A stretch of 64,000 bases of DNA from Terriglobales bacterium (GTDB taxonomy: Bacteria > Acidobacteriota > Terriglobia > Terriglobales > Acidobacteriaceae): the NCBI GenBank assembly GCA_035624455.1, contig DASPRM010000025.1, positions 62,001 to 126,000 on the forward strand, written 5' to 3'. Position numbers and translations under genes: made by a program. Of this stretch, positions 1-8,478 are shown piece after piece. The notes beneath the pieces were generated by a model, which made no database searches, had not been told where the DNA came from, and was given only the letters and a program-made list of their open reading frames with translations. The first letter of the stretch is position 1, and each line of letters opens with the position of its first letter.

Positions 1-318
1 CGGCCCGCTGGGATATTTGTGCCAGAGCTGTACCGGCAAGAGAGACCTGGTGAAGATTTCCCGGCCGTGATTGAGATAGAAGTCGCGCAGCTCTTTCGCA
101 GACAGGCCGAGAGCCAGCCCGGCAGCGAGGATGGCGCCGGTGCTGGTGCCGCCGATCAGATCGAAGCGATCGCAAAGCGGCTGCGGACTTTCCGTCAGGT
201 CGTCGAGCTGCTTCTCGATGAGGATGAGGGACTCAGCCGGGATCAGGCCTGCCAGGCCTCCGCCATCAATGGACAGCAGCCGCTTGCGGGTTTTTGTGGG
301 AGGAGTTTGTGTGTCCAA
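1..318 (-). CDS. Patatin-like phospholipase, N-terminal part (cut by window edge)
   Basis: This is the first 106 codons of a patatin-family lipid acyl hydrolase; the rest lies beyond the left edge. The glycine-rich oxyanion motif (SIDGGGLAGL) is followed by the nucleophile elbow GGTSTGAI, which fits GxSxG. Patatins use a Ser-Asp dyad; the Asp would be in the missing part. No signal peptide is visible, so a cytoplasmic or peripheral membrane enzyme is likely. The start is a TTG at 316-318 preceded by GGAGG with a 6-nt spacer; no ATG exists in this frame nearby. The family is confident, the substrate unknown. Confidence 0.85.
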   Translation of the reverse strand, partial: MDTQTPPTKTRKRLLSIDGGGLAGLIPAESLILIEKQLDDLTESPQPLCDRFDLIGGTSTGAILAAGLALGLSAKELRDFYLNHGREIFTRSLLPVQLWHKYPSGP

Positions 319-477
319 TGGAGTCCTCCAGCCGGAGACACATTTGGCACGAAGCCCATCGTGTTGGCAAGAAGGGATTCAAATGGAGGTGGTGATCCGC
401 GCAGCGTAGCGATTGAGCGCTCGCGAAGAAAATACCCCACTGAAGTTCCTGGCGGCGATGAGGAAAAAGCAGGTCCC

Positions 478-1275
478 TCATTTCTCCGCCGGTCCGGGCT
501 GCAGAATCAACTGCTCCGCGGGCGAAAAAGCGTGGGCGCGGATCAGCGTCGTGCTGATCAGCGAAGTCAGTCCAGAAGCTGCCAGGATCATGGCGAGCAC
601 CACGAACTGATAGACCGCTGCGTAGAGCGGATGGGCGCCGGAGAGCACCATGCCGGCCATCAGTCCGGGTACCCAAACGATGCCCAGCGAGCGCATGTTG
701 TCGATGGCTGGAATCAGGCTGGCCTGATAGGACGCCTGCGCATAGGGCAGCGAGACTTCCTGTGGACCTGCGCCGAGCGCCAGCCCGGTTTCGATCTCGC
801 CTACGTGCGAGAGCACTTCCGCGCGGAAGCGATTCAGGGCCAGGCCATTCGTGTTCATCGCATTAGCGATCAGCATGCTGCCGACCGGGATCAGGGATGT
901 GATCGCGGTGTCGATAGCGCCGGCCCAGGTCATCAAGGCGATCACTGACCCCGCCCCGCAGGCGATGGCATAGGTCGAGACCTGAAATGCGCCGGGGATG
1001 TTCTTGGCGCGACCGGCGGAAGTTGCACCGGCGGCGGCAATCATTGCGGCCAGCAGGAAGATGCTGGTCCAGCGTGGACCACGCATCAGCAGCACCAGGA
1101 TGGAGCCCACCGCCATGATCTGTATGAGCCCGCGCAAGAGCGCCAGCGCGGTATGGCCCTGCATCCGGATTTGCCGCCTGCGCGCTATCAGCATTACGAA
1201 CATCACGAGCGCTGCGGATACTGCAGCCTGTGCCAGGCCCAGAGCCAGTTGACTGTGGAAGACACTCTTAAGCAC
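478..1275 (-). CDS. fetB: FetB-type ABC transporter permease (UPF0014 family)
   Basis: Integral membrane permease of the UPF0014/FetB family; in E. coli FetAB is reported to export iron and relieve peroxide stress. The protein is almost wholly hydrophobic with about seven membrane segments. It contains the family's central conserved stretch around NAMNTNGLALNRFRAEV, with an acidic cytoplasmic loop (SHVGEIETGLALGAGPQE). The start is GTG at 1275: it has AGGAGGT five nt upstream and overlaps the stop of the ATPase gene by 8 bp, so the two are translationally coupled. An in-frame start 24 nt upstream would give a longer overlap and lacks that ribosome-binding site. The substrate is inferred from the family only. 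Confidence 0.88.
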   Translation of the reverse strand: MLKSVFHSQLALGLAQAAVSAALVMFVMLIARRRQIRMQGHTALALLRGLIQIMAVGSILVLLMRGPRWTSIFLLAAMIAAAGATSAGRAKNIPGAFQVSTYAIACGAGSVIALMTWAGAIDTAITSLIPVGSMLIANAMNTNGLALNRFRAEVLSHVGEIETGLALGAGPQEVSLPYAQASYQASLIPAIDNMRSLGIVWVPGLMAGMVLSGAHPLYAAVYQFVVLAMILAASGLTSLISTTLIRAHAFSPAEQLILQPGPAEK

Positions 1276-1951
1276 TGAGTACCTCCTGTGGGGTCCCAAT
1301 CTTTACCAGCCGTCCTTTTTCGATCACTCCGATCCTGCTGCCCAGCCTTGCGGCTTGCGCCTGGTCGTGGGTAACCAGGATCGCGGCCAGACCGTTCTGC
1401 CGGACCACATCCCGGAACAGCGTCTCGACTTCTTGCTTGGCTTTCTCGTCCAGAGCCGAAGTGGGCTCATCCAGCAATAGCACGCAGGGGCGGTTGGCAA
1501 GCGCGCGAGCGAGCGAGACGCGCTGCATCTCGCCTCCGGACAAGTGTGTGACGTCGCGTTGTGCGTATCCGGGGAGGCCAACTTTTTCCAGCAGCATTGT
1601 GACCTCAGCCGCCGGAAGTTCCTCGCCCTTTTGCTCGGGCCCGTACTGCACGTTGTCAGTGACAGTGCCGGGAAAGAGAAATGCGCGCTGCGTCACCATC
1701 CCGACTTGGCGGCGCAATTCGCGCGGCGGGATCTCCCGATAGTCTTTGGCCTCGACAAAAACGGTCCCTGACGTGGGTTCATCGAGGCGATTAATCAGGC
1801 GCAGCAGCGAAGTTTTACCGGAACCACTGGGTCCCACTACTGCCAGAACTTCACTGCGCCGGAGTTCCAGGCTGACATCATTGACGATAACGAGTTCGCC
1901 AACGCGCCGGGTCAAATGTTCGGCGCGAAGGATGGGATCCGCGGCTTGCAT
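1268..1951 (-). CDS. fetA: FetA-type ABC transporter ATP-binding protein
   Basis: Nucleotide-binding subunit that pairs with the adjoining FetB-type permease. In order it shows Walker A (GPSGSGKT, residues 40-47), a Q-loop (GMVTQRAFLFPG), the ABC signature LSGGEMQR, Walker B with catalytic Glu (LLLDEPTSALD) and the H-loop (ILVTHDQ). At 227 residues it has the usual single-domain length. The gene is first of a two-gene operon with fetB. Probable role is metal (iron) export at the inner membrane; this is a family-level inference, and phosphate-type importer ATPases look similar in isolation. Confidence 0.88.
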   Translation of the reverse strand: MQAADPILRAEHLTRRVGELVIVNDVSLELRRSEVLAVVGPSGSGKTSLLRLINRLDEPTSGTVFVEAKDYREIPPRELRRQVGMVTQRAFLFPGTVTDNVQYGPEQKGEELPAAEVTMLLEKVGLPGYAQRDVTHLSGGEMQRVSLARALANRPCVLLLDEPTSALDEKAKQEVETLFRDVVRQNGLAAILVTHDQAQAARLGSRIGVIEKGRLVKIGTPQEVLSA

Positions 1952-2028
1952 AGGGATGCTTCCAGGTTTTTGCGGATCAGCTTATCAGGAGGTCTTGTAG
2001 TTTGGGATGGGTTACTCTATTCGTCGCC

Positions 2029-3447
2029 ATGAAAGCCTTGCTTGCGTCGTTAGTCCTCACCCTGCCGCTCTTTGCTCAAACCAGCCTCTCACCGGAAGTG
2101 CGCGCCTTTGTTTCGCTCGACGCGTCCGTTATTGTTTTCACCGGCGTCCGTGTTGTGGATGGCACGGGCGCTGCTGCACGCGAGGATCAGACGGTGATTC
2201 TCAGCGGCGGAAAGATTCAGACCGTCGGACCAACGAAGAGTACCGACATTCCGGATGGCGCGCGCGTCGTCGATCGCAGCGGTTACACCGTCATGCCCGG
2301 CCTCGTCGGCATGCATGACCACCTGTTCTATCCCGCGGGACGCCGCATGCCCACCTACAATCCCCAGTTGTTCAGCTTTCCGAGGCTGTATCTGGCGGGC
2401 GGAGTTACGACCATACGCACCACTGGGTCCGTGTCTGGCGTGTCCGATCTCTCTCTCAAGCAGCAGATTGATGCCGGCAAGGTTCCCGGTCCCAAAATGT
2501 ACGTCACCGCTCCATACCTCGAAGGAGCCGGCGCTTACACGGTGAACATGGGGGAGCTCAAGGATGCCGACGACGCGCGCCGCACAGTCGCTTTCTGGGC
2601 GGAAAAAGGCGCGACTTCTTTCAAAGCCTACATGCACATCACGCATGACGAATTGGCTGCGGCCATCGAAGAGGCGCACAAGCGCGGTCTGAAGATTACT
2701 GGTCACCTGTGCTCGGTTGGTTTTCGCGAAGCTGCGGCCTTGGGGATCGACGATCTCGAGCATGGGCTGGCAGTCGATACGGAATTCACTCCCGGCAAGC
2801 AGCGTGATGTGTGTCCCGACCAGAAGCCGGTCCGCGAAACTCTGGCGAAACTGGATGTGAGCGGGCCGGAAATCCAGCAGACCATTCGTGAACTGGTGGC
2901 ACACAAGGTTGCGGTCACCTCGACGCTATCCATCTTCGAGACGTTTGTTCCGAATCGTCCGCCGCTGGATCAGCGTGTGCTTGACGCGCTGTGCCCGGAT
3001 GCGCGGGTGGACTATCTGGCGCGGCGTGCAATCATCGGGCAGAGCAAAGATTCACCCTGGCCGGTGCTCTTCCCGAAGGAAATGCAATTCGAACGCGAAT
3101 TCGCGAAGGCTGGGGGGCTGCTGCTTTCCGGCGAGGATCCAACGGGCTACGGTGGGGTAATTGCCGGCTTTGGAGACCAGCGGCAGTTGGAGCTGCTGGT
3201 GGAAGCGGGATTTACTCCGTTGGAGGCGATCAAGATCGCAACGTATAACGGCGCGCAGTTTCTCGGGGCGTCAGACCAAATCGGTAGCATTGCCCCGGGT
3301 AAGCAGGCGGATCTTCTGCTGATCAAGGGCGACCCTTCGCGTGATATTCACGATATCGAGCATATCGAGATGGTGTTCAAAGATGGAATCGGATACGACC
3401 CGGGAAAACTCATCGAGTCTGTGCGCGGGTCGGTGGGGATGCAGTGA
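2029..3447 (+). CDS. Secreted amidohydrolase (imidazolonepropionase-like metal-dependent hydrolase)
   Basis: Member of the amidohydrolase superfamily. From this start the protein opens with a clean signal peptide (MKALLASLVLTLPLFAQ), so it acts in the periplasm or outside. The metal site begins with HDH in GLVGMHDHLFYP. A conserved Lys precedes KAYMHITHDE, followed by ITGHLCS, a DLEHG motif and the late Asp in SGEDPTGYGG. The C-terminal ADLLLIKGDP is the usual small beta-sandwich ending. A TTG at 2002 has a better ribosome-binding site (AGGAGGT) and would add nine residues before the same hydrophobic stretch; the start is therefore open. Substrate unknown; relatives act on dipeptides or cyclic amides. 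Confidence 0.85.
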   Translation: MKALLASLVLTLPLFAQTSLSPEVRAFVSLDASVIVFTGVRVVDGTGAAAREDQTVILSGGKIQTVGPTKSTDIPDGARVVDRSGYTVMPGLVGMHDHLFYPAGRRMPTYNPQLFSFPRLYLAGGVTTIRTTGSVSGVSDLSLKQQIDAGKVPGPKMYVTAPYLEGAGAYTVNMGELKDADDARRTVAFWAEKGATSFKAYMHITHDELAAAIEEAHKRGLKITGHLCSVGFREAAALGIDDLEHGLAVDTEFTPGKQRDVCPDQKPVRETLAKLDVSGPEIQQTIRELVAHKVAVTSTLSIFETFVPNRPPLDQRVLDALCPDARVDYLARRAIIGQSKDSPWPVLFPKEMQFEREFAKAGGLLLSGEDPTGYGGVIAGFGDQRQLELLVEAGFTPLEAIKIATYNGAQFLGASDQIGSIAPGKQADLLLIKGDPSRDIHDIEHIEMVFKDGIGYDPGKLIESVRGSVGMQ

Positions 3448-3575
3448 GGGAAAGTAAGCTCGGGAGATCGGGTGAAGTGAGAAGGGAGTCGAGGCCAGGC
3501 CGCGACCTTTCGAAACATTCGACATGGCGGAGACCTGGCTGCGGAATGAGTAGGACGCTTATCGCTACCAACCGC

Positions 3576-3660
3576 AAGGTCCTTCGACCCGCGCCTCCAG
3601 CCACCCCGGCAAACCAAAAACGGCTGGGGACCCGGAGTCGGCCCGCCCTCAGGATGACAC
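3576..3660 (-). repeat. Dispersed intergenic repeat, copy 1
   Basis: Read on the minus strand this 85-bp stretch begins GTGTCATCCTGAG and ends GTCGAAGGACCTT, with an interior containing GGTTTGCCGGGGTGG. The copy at 62501-62593 has the same ends and a similar interior. It lies between a plus-strand amidohydrolase and a minus-strand permease, that is, between convergent gene ends. Confidence 0.7.
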
Positions 3661-3696
3661 TCATTAAGATTTCTCGATTCCAGGCGGAGACTCGCG

Positions 3697-5289
3697 CTAG
3701 TTTTTGCTGAACTCGCTATGTCGTCGGCTATAGAGGAAGTACACCAACAATCCCAGACCGAGCCAGACGAAGAAGCGCACCCAGGTGATGACGGTCAGGC
3801 CAGTCATCAGTCCTCCGCAGAGGACGACTGAAATCAGAGGGAACAGCGGGACCAGCGGCACACGAAATCCCCGCGGGCGGTCGGGCTGCGTCCGGCGGAG
3901 GAAGATCACTCCCATAGAGACCAGCACGAAGGCAAACAAAGTGCCGATGTTCGAGAGATCGGCGGCGTCGCCTATATCGACGAATGCCGCCGGCAGGCCG
4001 ACGGCGAATCCAGCGATCCAGGTAGACCAGTGCGGGGTTTTGAAACGCGCGTGCACCGTGGAGAAGATGCCAGGCAACAGACCATCGCGAGACATGGCGA
4101 ACCAGATGCGGGTTTGGCCGTACTGAAAGCAGAGCAGCGAAGACAACATGCCCATGAGGGCACCGATGATGATAGCGGTTTGAAAAATCGGACGTGCACC
4201 AAGCTGCTTCAGGGCATAAGCCACCGGGGCTTCAGCGGCGGCGCCCTCGGCGAACGTGGTGTACTTCATCATTCCAAGTAAGACCACGGCCACGCCCACA
4301 TAAAGAATAGTGCAGACCACAAGCGAGGCGATGATGCCGAAGGGGATGTCTTTTTGCGGGTTGCGCGCTTCTTCAGCGGCAGTGGAAACGGAATCGAAGC
4401 CAATGTAAGTGAAAAAAATGATGGCGCCGCCGGTGACGATACCGGCAAAACCGGAAGGCGCGAAGGGATGCCAGTTGGCGGGGCGGACCAGCATTCCACC
4501 GATGATCAAAAATACAAAGATGGCCAGGATTTTGATGGTGACCATCACGTTGTTGGTCTCGGCGGATTCGCGCACCCCGCGGATTAACAGCACGGTGAGG
4601 ATCATTACAATGAGGAACGCAGGAAGATTGAAGTAAGCGCCGGTCCAATGGCCCGATGCCCAGACCGCGCTGGACCACTTGTCGGGCAGCACCCAACCGA
4701 AAGCGGCGAGTTGCGCCTTGAGATATCCGCTGAAGCCGACTGCGACAGCAACGTTGCTTACTGCATATTCGAGAATCAGGTCCCAGCCGATGATCCAGGC
4801 AAAGATCTCGCCCAGCGTGGCGTACGAATACGTGTAGGCGCTGCCCGCGATGGGGATCATCGAGGCCAGTTCGGCGTAGCAGAGACCGGCGAAGCTGCAG
4901 GCAATCGCCACCAGCACGAAGGAGAGAGCGATCGCGGGACCAGCAGGCGGGCGGCCGTGCATCAACACGCCGGCAGAGCTGCCGTGCTGGAACAGATTGA
5001 CGATGAGATCGAGAACCTGTGCGTGGAGAATGGAGGGGATCTCGAAGTGCTCGCCGGCGGCCGCAGTTCCCGTCAGGACAAAGATGCCGGAACCGATAAT
5101 GGCGCCGATCCCGAGTGCGGTCAGGCTCCAGGGGCCGAGGCTCTTCTTAAGCCGATGTCCCTCCTGCTGTGATTCGGCAATCAGCTTGTCGATGGATTTG
5201 CGGGCCAGGAGCTGGGAGCCAGTTCGTGGGAGGTTGTTAATTGCAGTTCCGCGTGCCAAAAGTGATTCCTTAACTTGAGACAGCTTCAT
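3697..5289 (-). CDS. APC-family amino acid permease
   Basis: Inner-membrane amino acid/polyamine/organocation transporter. The first helix carries the substrate-binding glycine motif (GIGAIIGSGIFVLTG) after a basic cytoplasmic N-terminus of about 50 residues. Further family features are PIAGSAYTYSYATLGE and FFTYIGFDSVSTAAEE. It resembles the cationic amino acid transporter (CAT/YfnA) group with 12 or more membrane segments. Between helices 1 and 2 is a loop of about 35 residues (around HAQVLDLIVNLFQHGSSAG) that seems long for the family. ATG start, weak ribosome-binding site. Substrate not decided by sequence. Confidence 0.88.
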   Translation of the reverse strand: MKLSQVKESLLARGTAINNLPRTGSQLLARKSIDKLIAESQQEGHRLKKSLGPWSLTALGIGAIIGSGIFVLTGTAAAGEHFEIPSILHAQVLDLIVNLFQHGSSAGVLMHGRPPAGPAIALSFVLVAIACSFAGLCYAELASMIPIAGSAYTYSYATLGEIFAWIIGWDLILEYAVSNVAVAVGFSGYLKAQLAAFGWVLPDKWSSAVWASGHWTGAYFNLPAFLIVMILTVLLIRGVRESAETNNVMVTIKILAIFVFLIIGGMLVRPANWHPFAPSGFAGIVTGGAIIFFTYIGFDSVSTAAEEARNPQKDIPFGIIASLVVCTILYVGVAVVLLGMMKYTTFAEGAAAEAPVAYALKQLGARPIFQTAIIIGALMGMLSSLLCFQYGQTRIWFAMSRDGLLPGIFSTVHARFKTPHWSTWIAGFAVGLPAAFVDIGDAADLSNIGTLFAFVLVSMGVIFLRRTQPDRPRGFRVPLVPLFPLISVVLCGGLMTGLTVITWVRFFVWLGLGLLVYFLYSRRHSEFSKN

Positions 5290-5344
5290 TGCTGCGGCCA
5301 GGATACTGACCGAGCTGAATAGTAAGCCTGGCTACTAAATACTT

Positions 5345-5370
5345 AGATGCTTCGCTTCGCTCAGCATGAC
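5345..5370 (-). repeat. Short fragment of the dispersed repeat
   Basis: On the minus strand it reads GTCATGCTGAGCGAAGCGAAG, close to the left end of the repeat family but without the second half. It lies in the 222-bp gap upstream of the amino acid permease, where I see no other feature. Confidence 0.4.
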
Positions 5371-5511
5371 CCCAGCGTACATGCCATCTGAAGGCACCTT
5401 AGACCTGGCCCATTCCATTGGACGAATTGCATTTCAGCATGACAAAAGAAAGACTCAGCCGCCAGCGAAAACTGACGGCTGAGTGCTGAATCAGTGAAGA
5501 CCAGGCCTCGG

Positions 5512-5673
5512 CTAACGTTTCGACTGCCCTCGCACCATCTTCTTCATCTTGCGTTTCATCGAGCCCCGAGGAGCAGTGCGCTTGCCCAGTGGCTTTTTAG
5601 CTTGCGCCTTCTTGCGCGCTGTGCGCTTGGCTTTCTTGCGTTCGAGGCGATTAGTGATGGTCTTGGTATTCAT
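5512..5673 (-). CDS. Small very basic protein of unknown function
   Basis: A 53-residue product beginning MNTKTITNRLERKKAKR and made largely of Lys, Arg, Ala and Gly (RTARKKAQAKKPLGKR; MKRKMKKMVRG). It has no hydrophobic segment or recognisable domain. The composition is like small ribosome- or nucleic-acid-binding proteins, but no family is assigned. An in-frame start at 5751 would add 26 unlike residues; the ATG at 5673 is preferred because the basic domain starts there. It sits alone on the minus strand between pcrA and the permease. It could be a chance open frame, although the biased composition argues for a real gene. Confidence 0.5.
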   Translation of the reverse strand: MNTKTITNRLERKKAKRTARKKAQAKKPLGKRTAPRGSMKRKMKKMVRGQSKR

Positions 5674-5794
5674 GAGTTCGATCAGTATCCTCTCCGGCGA
5701 GGCATCGCCTCGACCTCCCACCCTAGCTAAAAGACGGCCAGGATGGGACACCCTCTAAAATCACAGGATTTCACATAACCCGATTACAGTTTCC

Positions 5795-8254
5795 TCAGCA
5801 GCTTTCCAACTGAGCGTATTTTTCTACCAGCTTTTTCACGCCGAAGCGTGGAAATTGTACCGTAATCTTGGCGTCGTCCCCATCGCCCTCGCGTTTGAAA
5901 ACGGTGCCCTCACCGTATTTGGGGTGGCGGACGCGCTGCCCGGGACGAAAGCCCTTCTTTCCCTTCGTGGGTTCGACCTCCATTTTCGGGCGTGAGAATT
6001 TTTTGCCTCGCGACGCAAAGAACTCAGCGATGTTCTCGATGGAGTTATACGTCGGGCCGGCGTATGAAGACCGGCGCGCCGGTTGCGCTCGTGAGCGGGA
6101 AATTCGGCTTTGGTCCTCATCTTCGTAGGCATAGTGAGGAGTGCCGAAATCGTGATCGTCACCCGGACTGTAGCGTTCCTCGCGATCCGGCAGCGCTGCA
6201 ATGTGACGCTTTCCGGGGGAACCCAGGTCTTCGAGAAGCGTCGCGGGAACTTCTTCGAGGAAACGAGAAGGCACGCTGGCTTCCGGCATGTCTGTGCCGT
6301 AACGGCGGCGATAGCGCGCCCAACTGAGAACCAGGTGATCCATTGCCCGCGTCATTCCTACATAGGCGAGGCGGCGCTCTTCTTCAATGTCATCGGGATG
6401 GAGGAATGTGCGCGAATGCGGGAAGAGGCCCTCCTCCAGGCCTGCCAGAACGACCAGCGGAAATTCCAGGCCCTTGGCGGCGTGCAGGGTCATGAGCGTG
6501 ATCTGGGCACGCGCATCGTACTGATCGGCGTCGCTGACAAGAGCAGCGTGGTCGAGGAATTCCTGGATGTTTTCGCCGCGGTCGCGAGAATCCATGGCGG
6601 CGTTTACAAGTTCTCGAAGATTCTCGATTCGCGCCAGCGACTCGGGCGTGTCTTCCTCTTCGAGTGATTTGATGTAGCCGGTGCGGTCGAGGAGATATTT
6701 CAAAAGCTCAGCCGTGGTTGCCGGACGAGGCTGCTGCTCGGGTTCGGAACGATCAGCGGCATCGGAGTCGCTTCTGTCTTCGGCGAACCCGAGCCACTGC
6801 GGGTAAGTACCTTCCAGCATGGCGCGGCCGCCCTCGATGATGTCGCGAAATGTCTTGAGCGCAGCGACAGCACGCGCCGGGACCAGCATGTTGGCAATTG
6901 CCTGGCCGGTAGCGCGCCATAGGGAAGACCCGGTTTCGATGGCCAGCTTATCGAGGACATCCGTCGTGCCTTTGCCGATGCCGCGCGCGGGAGTATTTAC
7001 GACGCGCAGAAAGGCGATGGAGTCATCTGGATTCTGGATGAGCTTGAGGTAGGCGATCATGTCCTTGATCTCGGCGCGCTCGTAAAATGAAAAACCGCCC
7101 ACGACGTGATACTTGAGCTGGTAGCGCCGCATCGCCTCTTCAAACAGCCGCGACTGCGCGTTGGTGCGGTAGAGCACGGCGGCGCGCGGGCTCTCTAGCC
7201 CTTTTTGGCGGGCCTGCTGAATGTAGCGGTTCACGTAGTCGGCAGCGAACAGCGCTTCATTCTCGCCGTCGGGAGCCTCGTAGTAACCGATATGTGAGCC
7301 GCCCTCGCGCGATGTCCAGAGATTCTTGCCCTTGCGGTGAATGTTGTTGGCGACGACCGATGAGGCAGCCTGCAGGATCGGGTGCGTGGAGCGGTAGTTC
7401 TGCTCCAGGCGTACGATGCGGGCGTTGGGGAAGTCGCGCTCGAATTCGAGGATATTGCGAATGTCGGCTCCGCGCCAGGAGTAGATGGACTGGTCTTCAT
7501 CGCCGACGGCGCAGACGTTGTGATGCTCGCCGGCGAGCAACCGCATAAGCTCGTATTGCGGGCGGTTCGTGTCCTGGTATTCGTCGATGAGGACATACTG
7601 GAAGCGGCGGGTGTAGTAGTGGCGGACCTCTTCGGAAGACTTCAGCAGGCGGACGGTTTCCAGCAGCAGGTCGTCGAAATCGAGCGCGTTGGCCTTGCGC
7701 AATTCCTGGCGGTAGATCTCGTAGACATGGGCGATCTGCTCGGTCTTGGGATCGCCGGAGTGCAGGTACACCTCCTGCGGATCGAGCATGTGATTTTTGG
7801 CCCAGGAAATACGCGCCTGCGCGGAACGCGGCGTGAGCTGCTTGTCGTCGAGCCCGAGACGACGGATGGCGGCCTTCACCACCGAGAGCTGGTCGGTTTC
7901 GTCGTAAATGGCAAAGTCTTTGCGGTAGCCCACCTCACCGACGCGCAGCGCTTCGATGTCGCGCCGCAGAATTCGAACACACAGCGAGTGAAACGTTGAG
8001 ACCAGCGGGCGGGTAACGCTGAAGCCGCCAACCAGCTTCTCGACTCGCTCGGCCATCTCCTGCGCGGCTTTGTTGGTGAATGTGACTGCGAGAACCGATT
8101 CCGGCCGCACTCCTTTCTCCTCCAGCAGGTAGGCGATCCGATAGGTGATGACGCGAGTCTTGCCGCTTCCGGCTCCAGCCAGGATCAGCAGCGGGCCTTC
8201 GGTCGTGACCACAGCTTCGCGTTGCTGGGGATTGAGTTGATCGAGGAGATGCAA
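5795..8254 (-). CDS. pcrA: ATP-dependent DNA helicase PcrA/UvrD (SF1A)
   Basis: Superfamily 1A 3'-5' helicase for repair and for clearing protein-DNA conflicts. Visible motifs in order: Q-motif (LNPQQREAV), Walker A (GAGSGKT), Ia (TFTNKAA), II (LIDEYQDTN), III (VGDEDQSIYSWRGAD), IV (YRSTHPIL), V (LMTLHAAKGLEFP) and VI (RLAYVGMTRA). The C-terminus ends in the small Tudor-like domain typical of PcrA (RHPKYGEGTVFKREG), which contacts RNA polymerase in relatives. I placed the start at TTG 8254, which gives MHLLDQLNPQQREAV as in most PcrA proteins; an in-frame TTG at 8347 would add 31 residues unlike the family. Confidence 0.93.
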   Translation of the reverse strand: MHLLDQLNPQQREAVVTTEGPLLILAGAGSGKTRVITYRIAYLLEEKGVRPESVLAVTFTNKAAQEMAERVEKLVGGFSVTRPLVSTFHSLCVRILRRDIEALRVGEVGYRKDFAIYDETDQLSVVKAAIRRLGLDDKQLTPRSAQARISWAKNHMLDPQEVYLHSGDPKTEQIAHVYEIYRQELRKANALDFDDLLLETVRLLKSSEEVRHYYTRRFQYVLIDEYQDTNRPQYELMRLLAGEHHNVCAVGDEDQSIYSWRGADIRNILEFERDFPNARIVRLEQNYRSTHPILQAASSVVANNIHRKGKNLWTSREGGSHIGYYEAPDGENEALFAADYVNRYIQQARQKGLESPRAAVLYRTNAQSRLFEEAMRRYQLKYHVVGGFSFYERAEIKDMIAYLKLIQNPDDSIAFLRVVNTPARGIGKGTTDVLDKLAIETGSSLWRATGQAIANMLVPARAVAALKTFRDIIEGGRAMLEGTYPQWLGFAEDRSDSDAADRSEPEQQPRPATTAELLKYLLDRTGYIKSLEEEDTPESLARIENLRELVNAAMDSRDRGENIQEFLDHAALVSDADQYDARAQITLMTLHAAKGLEFPLVVLAGLEEGLFPHSRTFLHPDDIEEERRLAYVGMTRAMDHLVLSWARYRRRYGTDMPEASVPSRFLEEVPATLLEDLGSPGKRHIAALPDREERYSPGDDHDFGTPHYAYEDEDQSRISRSRAQPARRSSYAGPTYNSIENIAEFFASRGKKFSRPKMEVEPTKGKKGFRPGQRVRHPKYGEGTVFKREGDGDDAKITVQFPRFGVKKLVEKYAQLESC

Positions 8255-8363
8255 TGGATGCCCTGGTAACAATATAAATGAAGGAGCAGTGCGTGAGACC
8301 GATATTGCCTGCGTCGTTCGCAGGTGTGCTGGTGAGAGAGTGTTCAATGTGGGTGCAAACGCC

Positions 8364-8442
8364 AGATCCTTCGACTCCCGGCCGGCGACTCGGAGGGAAC
8401 GCGGGTCGATAAGACAAAAACAGGCGCGTCGCTCAGGAGGAC
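8364..8442 (-). repeat. Dispersed intergenic repeat, copy 2
   Basis: On the minus strand it starts GTCCTCCTGAGCG and ends GGGAGTCGAAGGATCT, matching the ends of the copies at 3576-3660 and 62501-62593. The interior differs. It lies just upstream of pcrA and after the end of the M49-like peptidase gene. Confidence 0.6.
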
Positions 8443-8478
8443 ACCTTCTCGGATCCTGAAAGCATTCCGCCGTTGGAT

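Noticed and set aside
19-948. 309-codon plus-strand open frame at the left edge
   Set aside because: Runs antisense to the patatin-like gene and FetB; no protein-like features.
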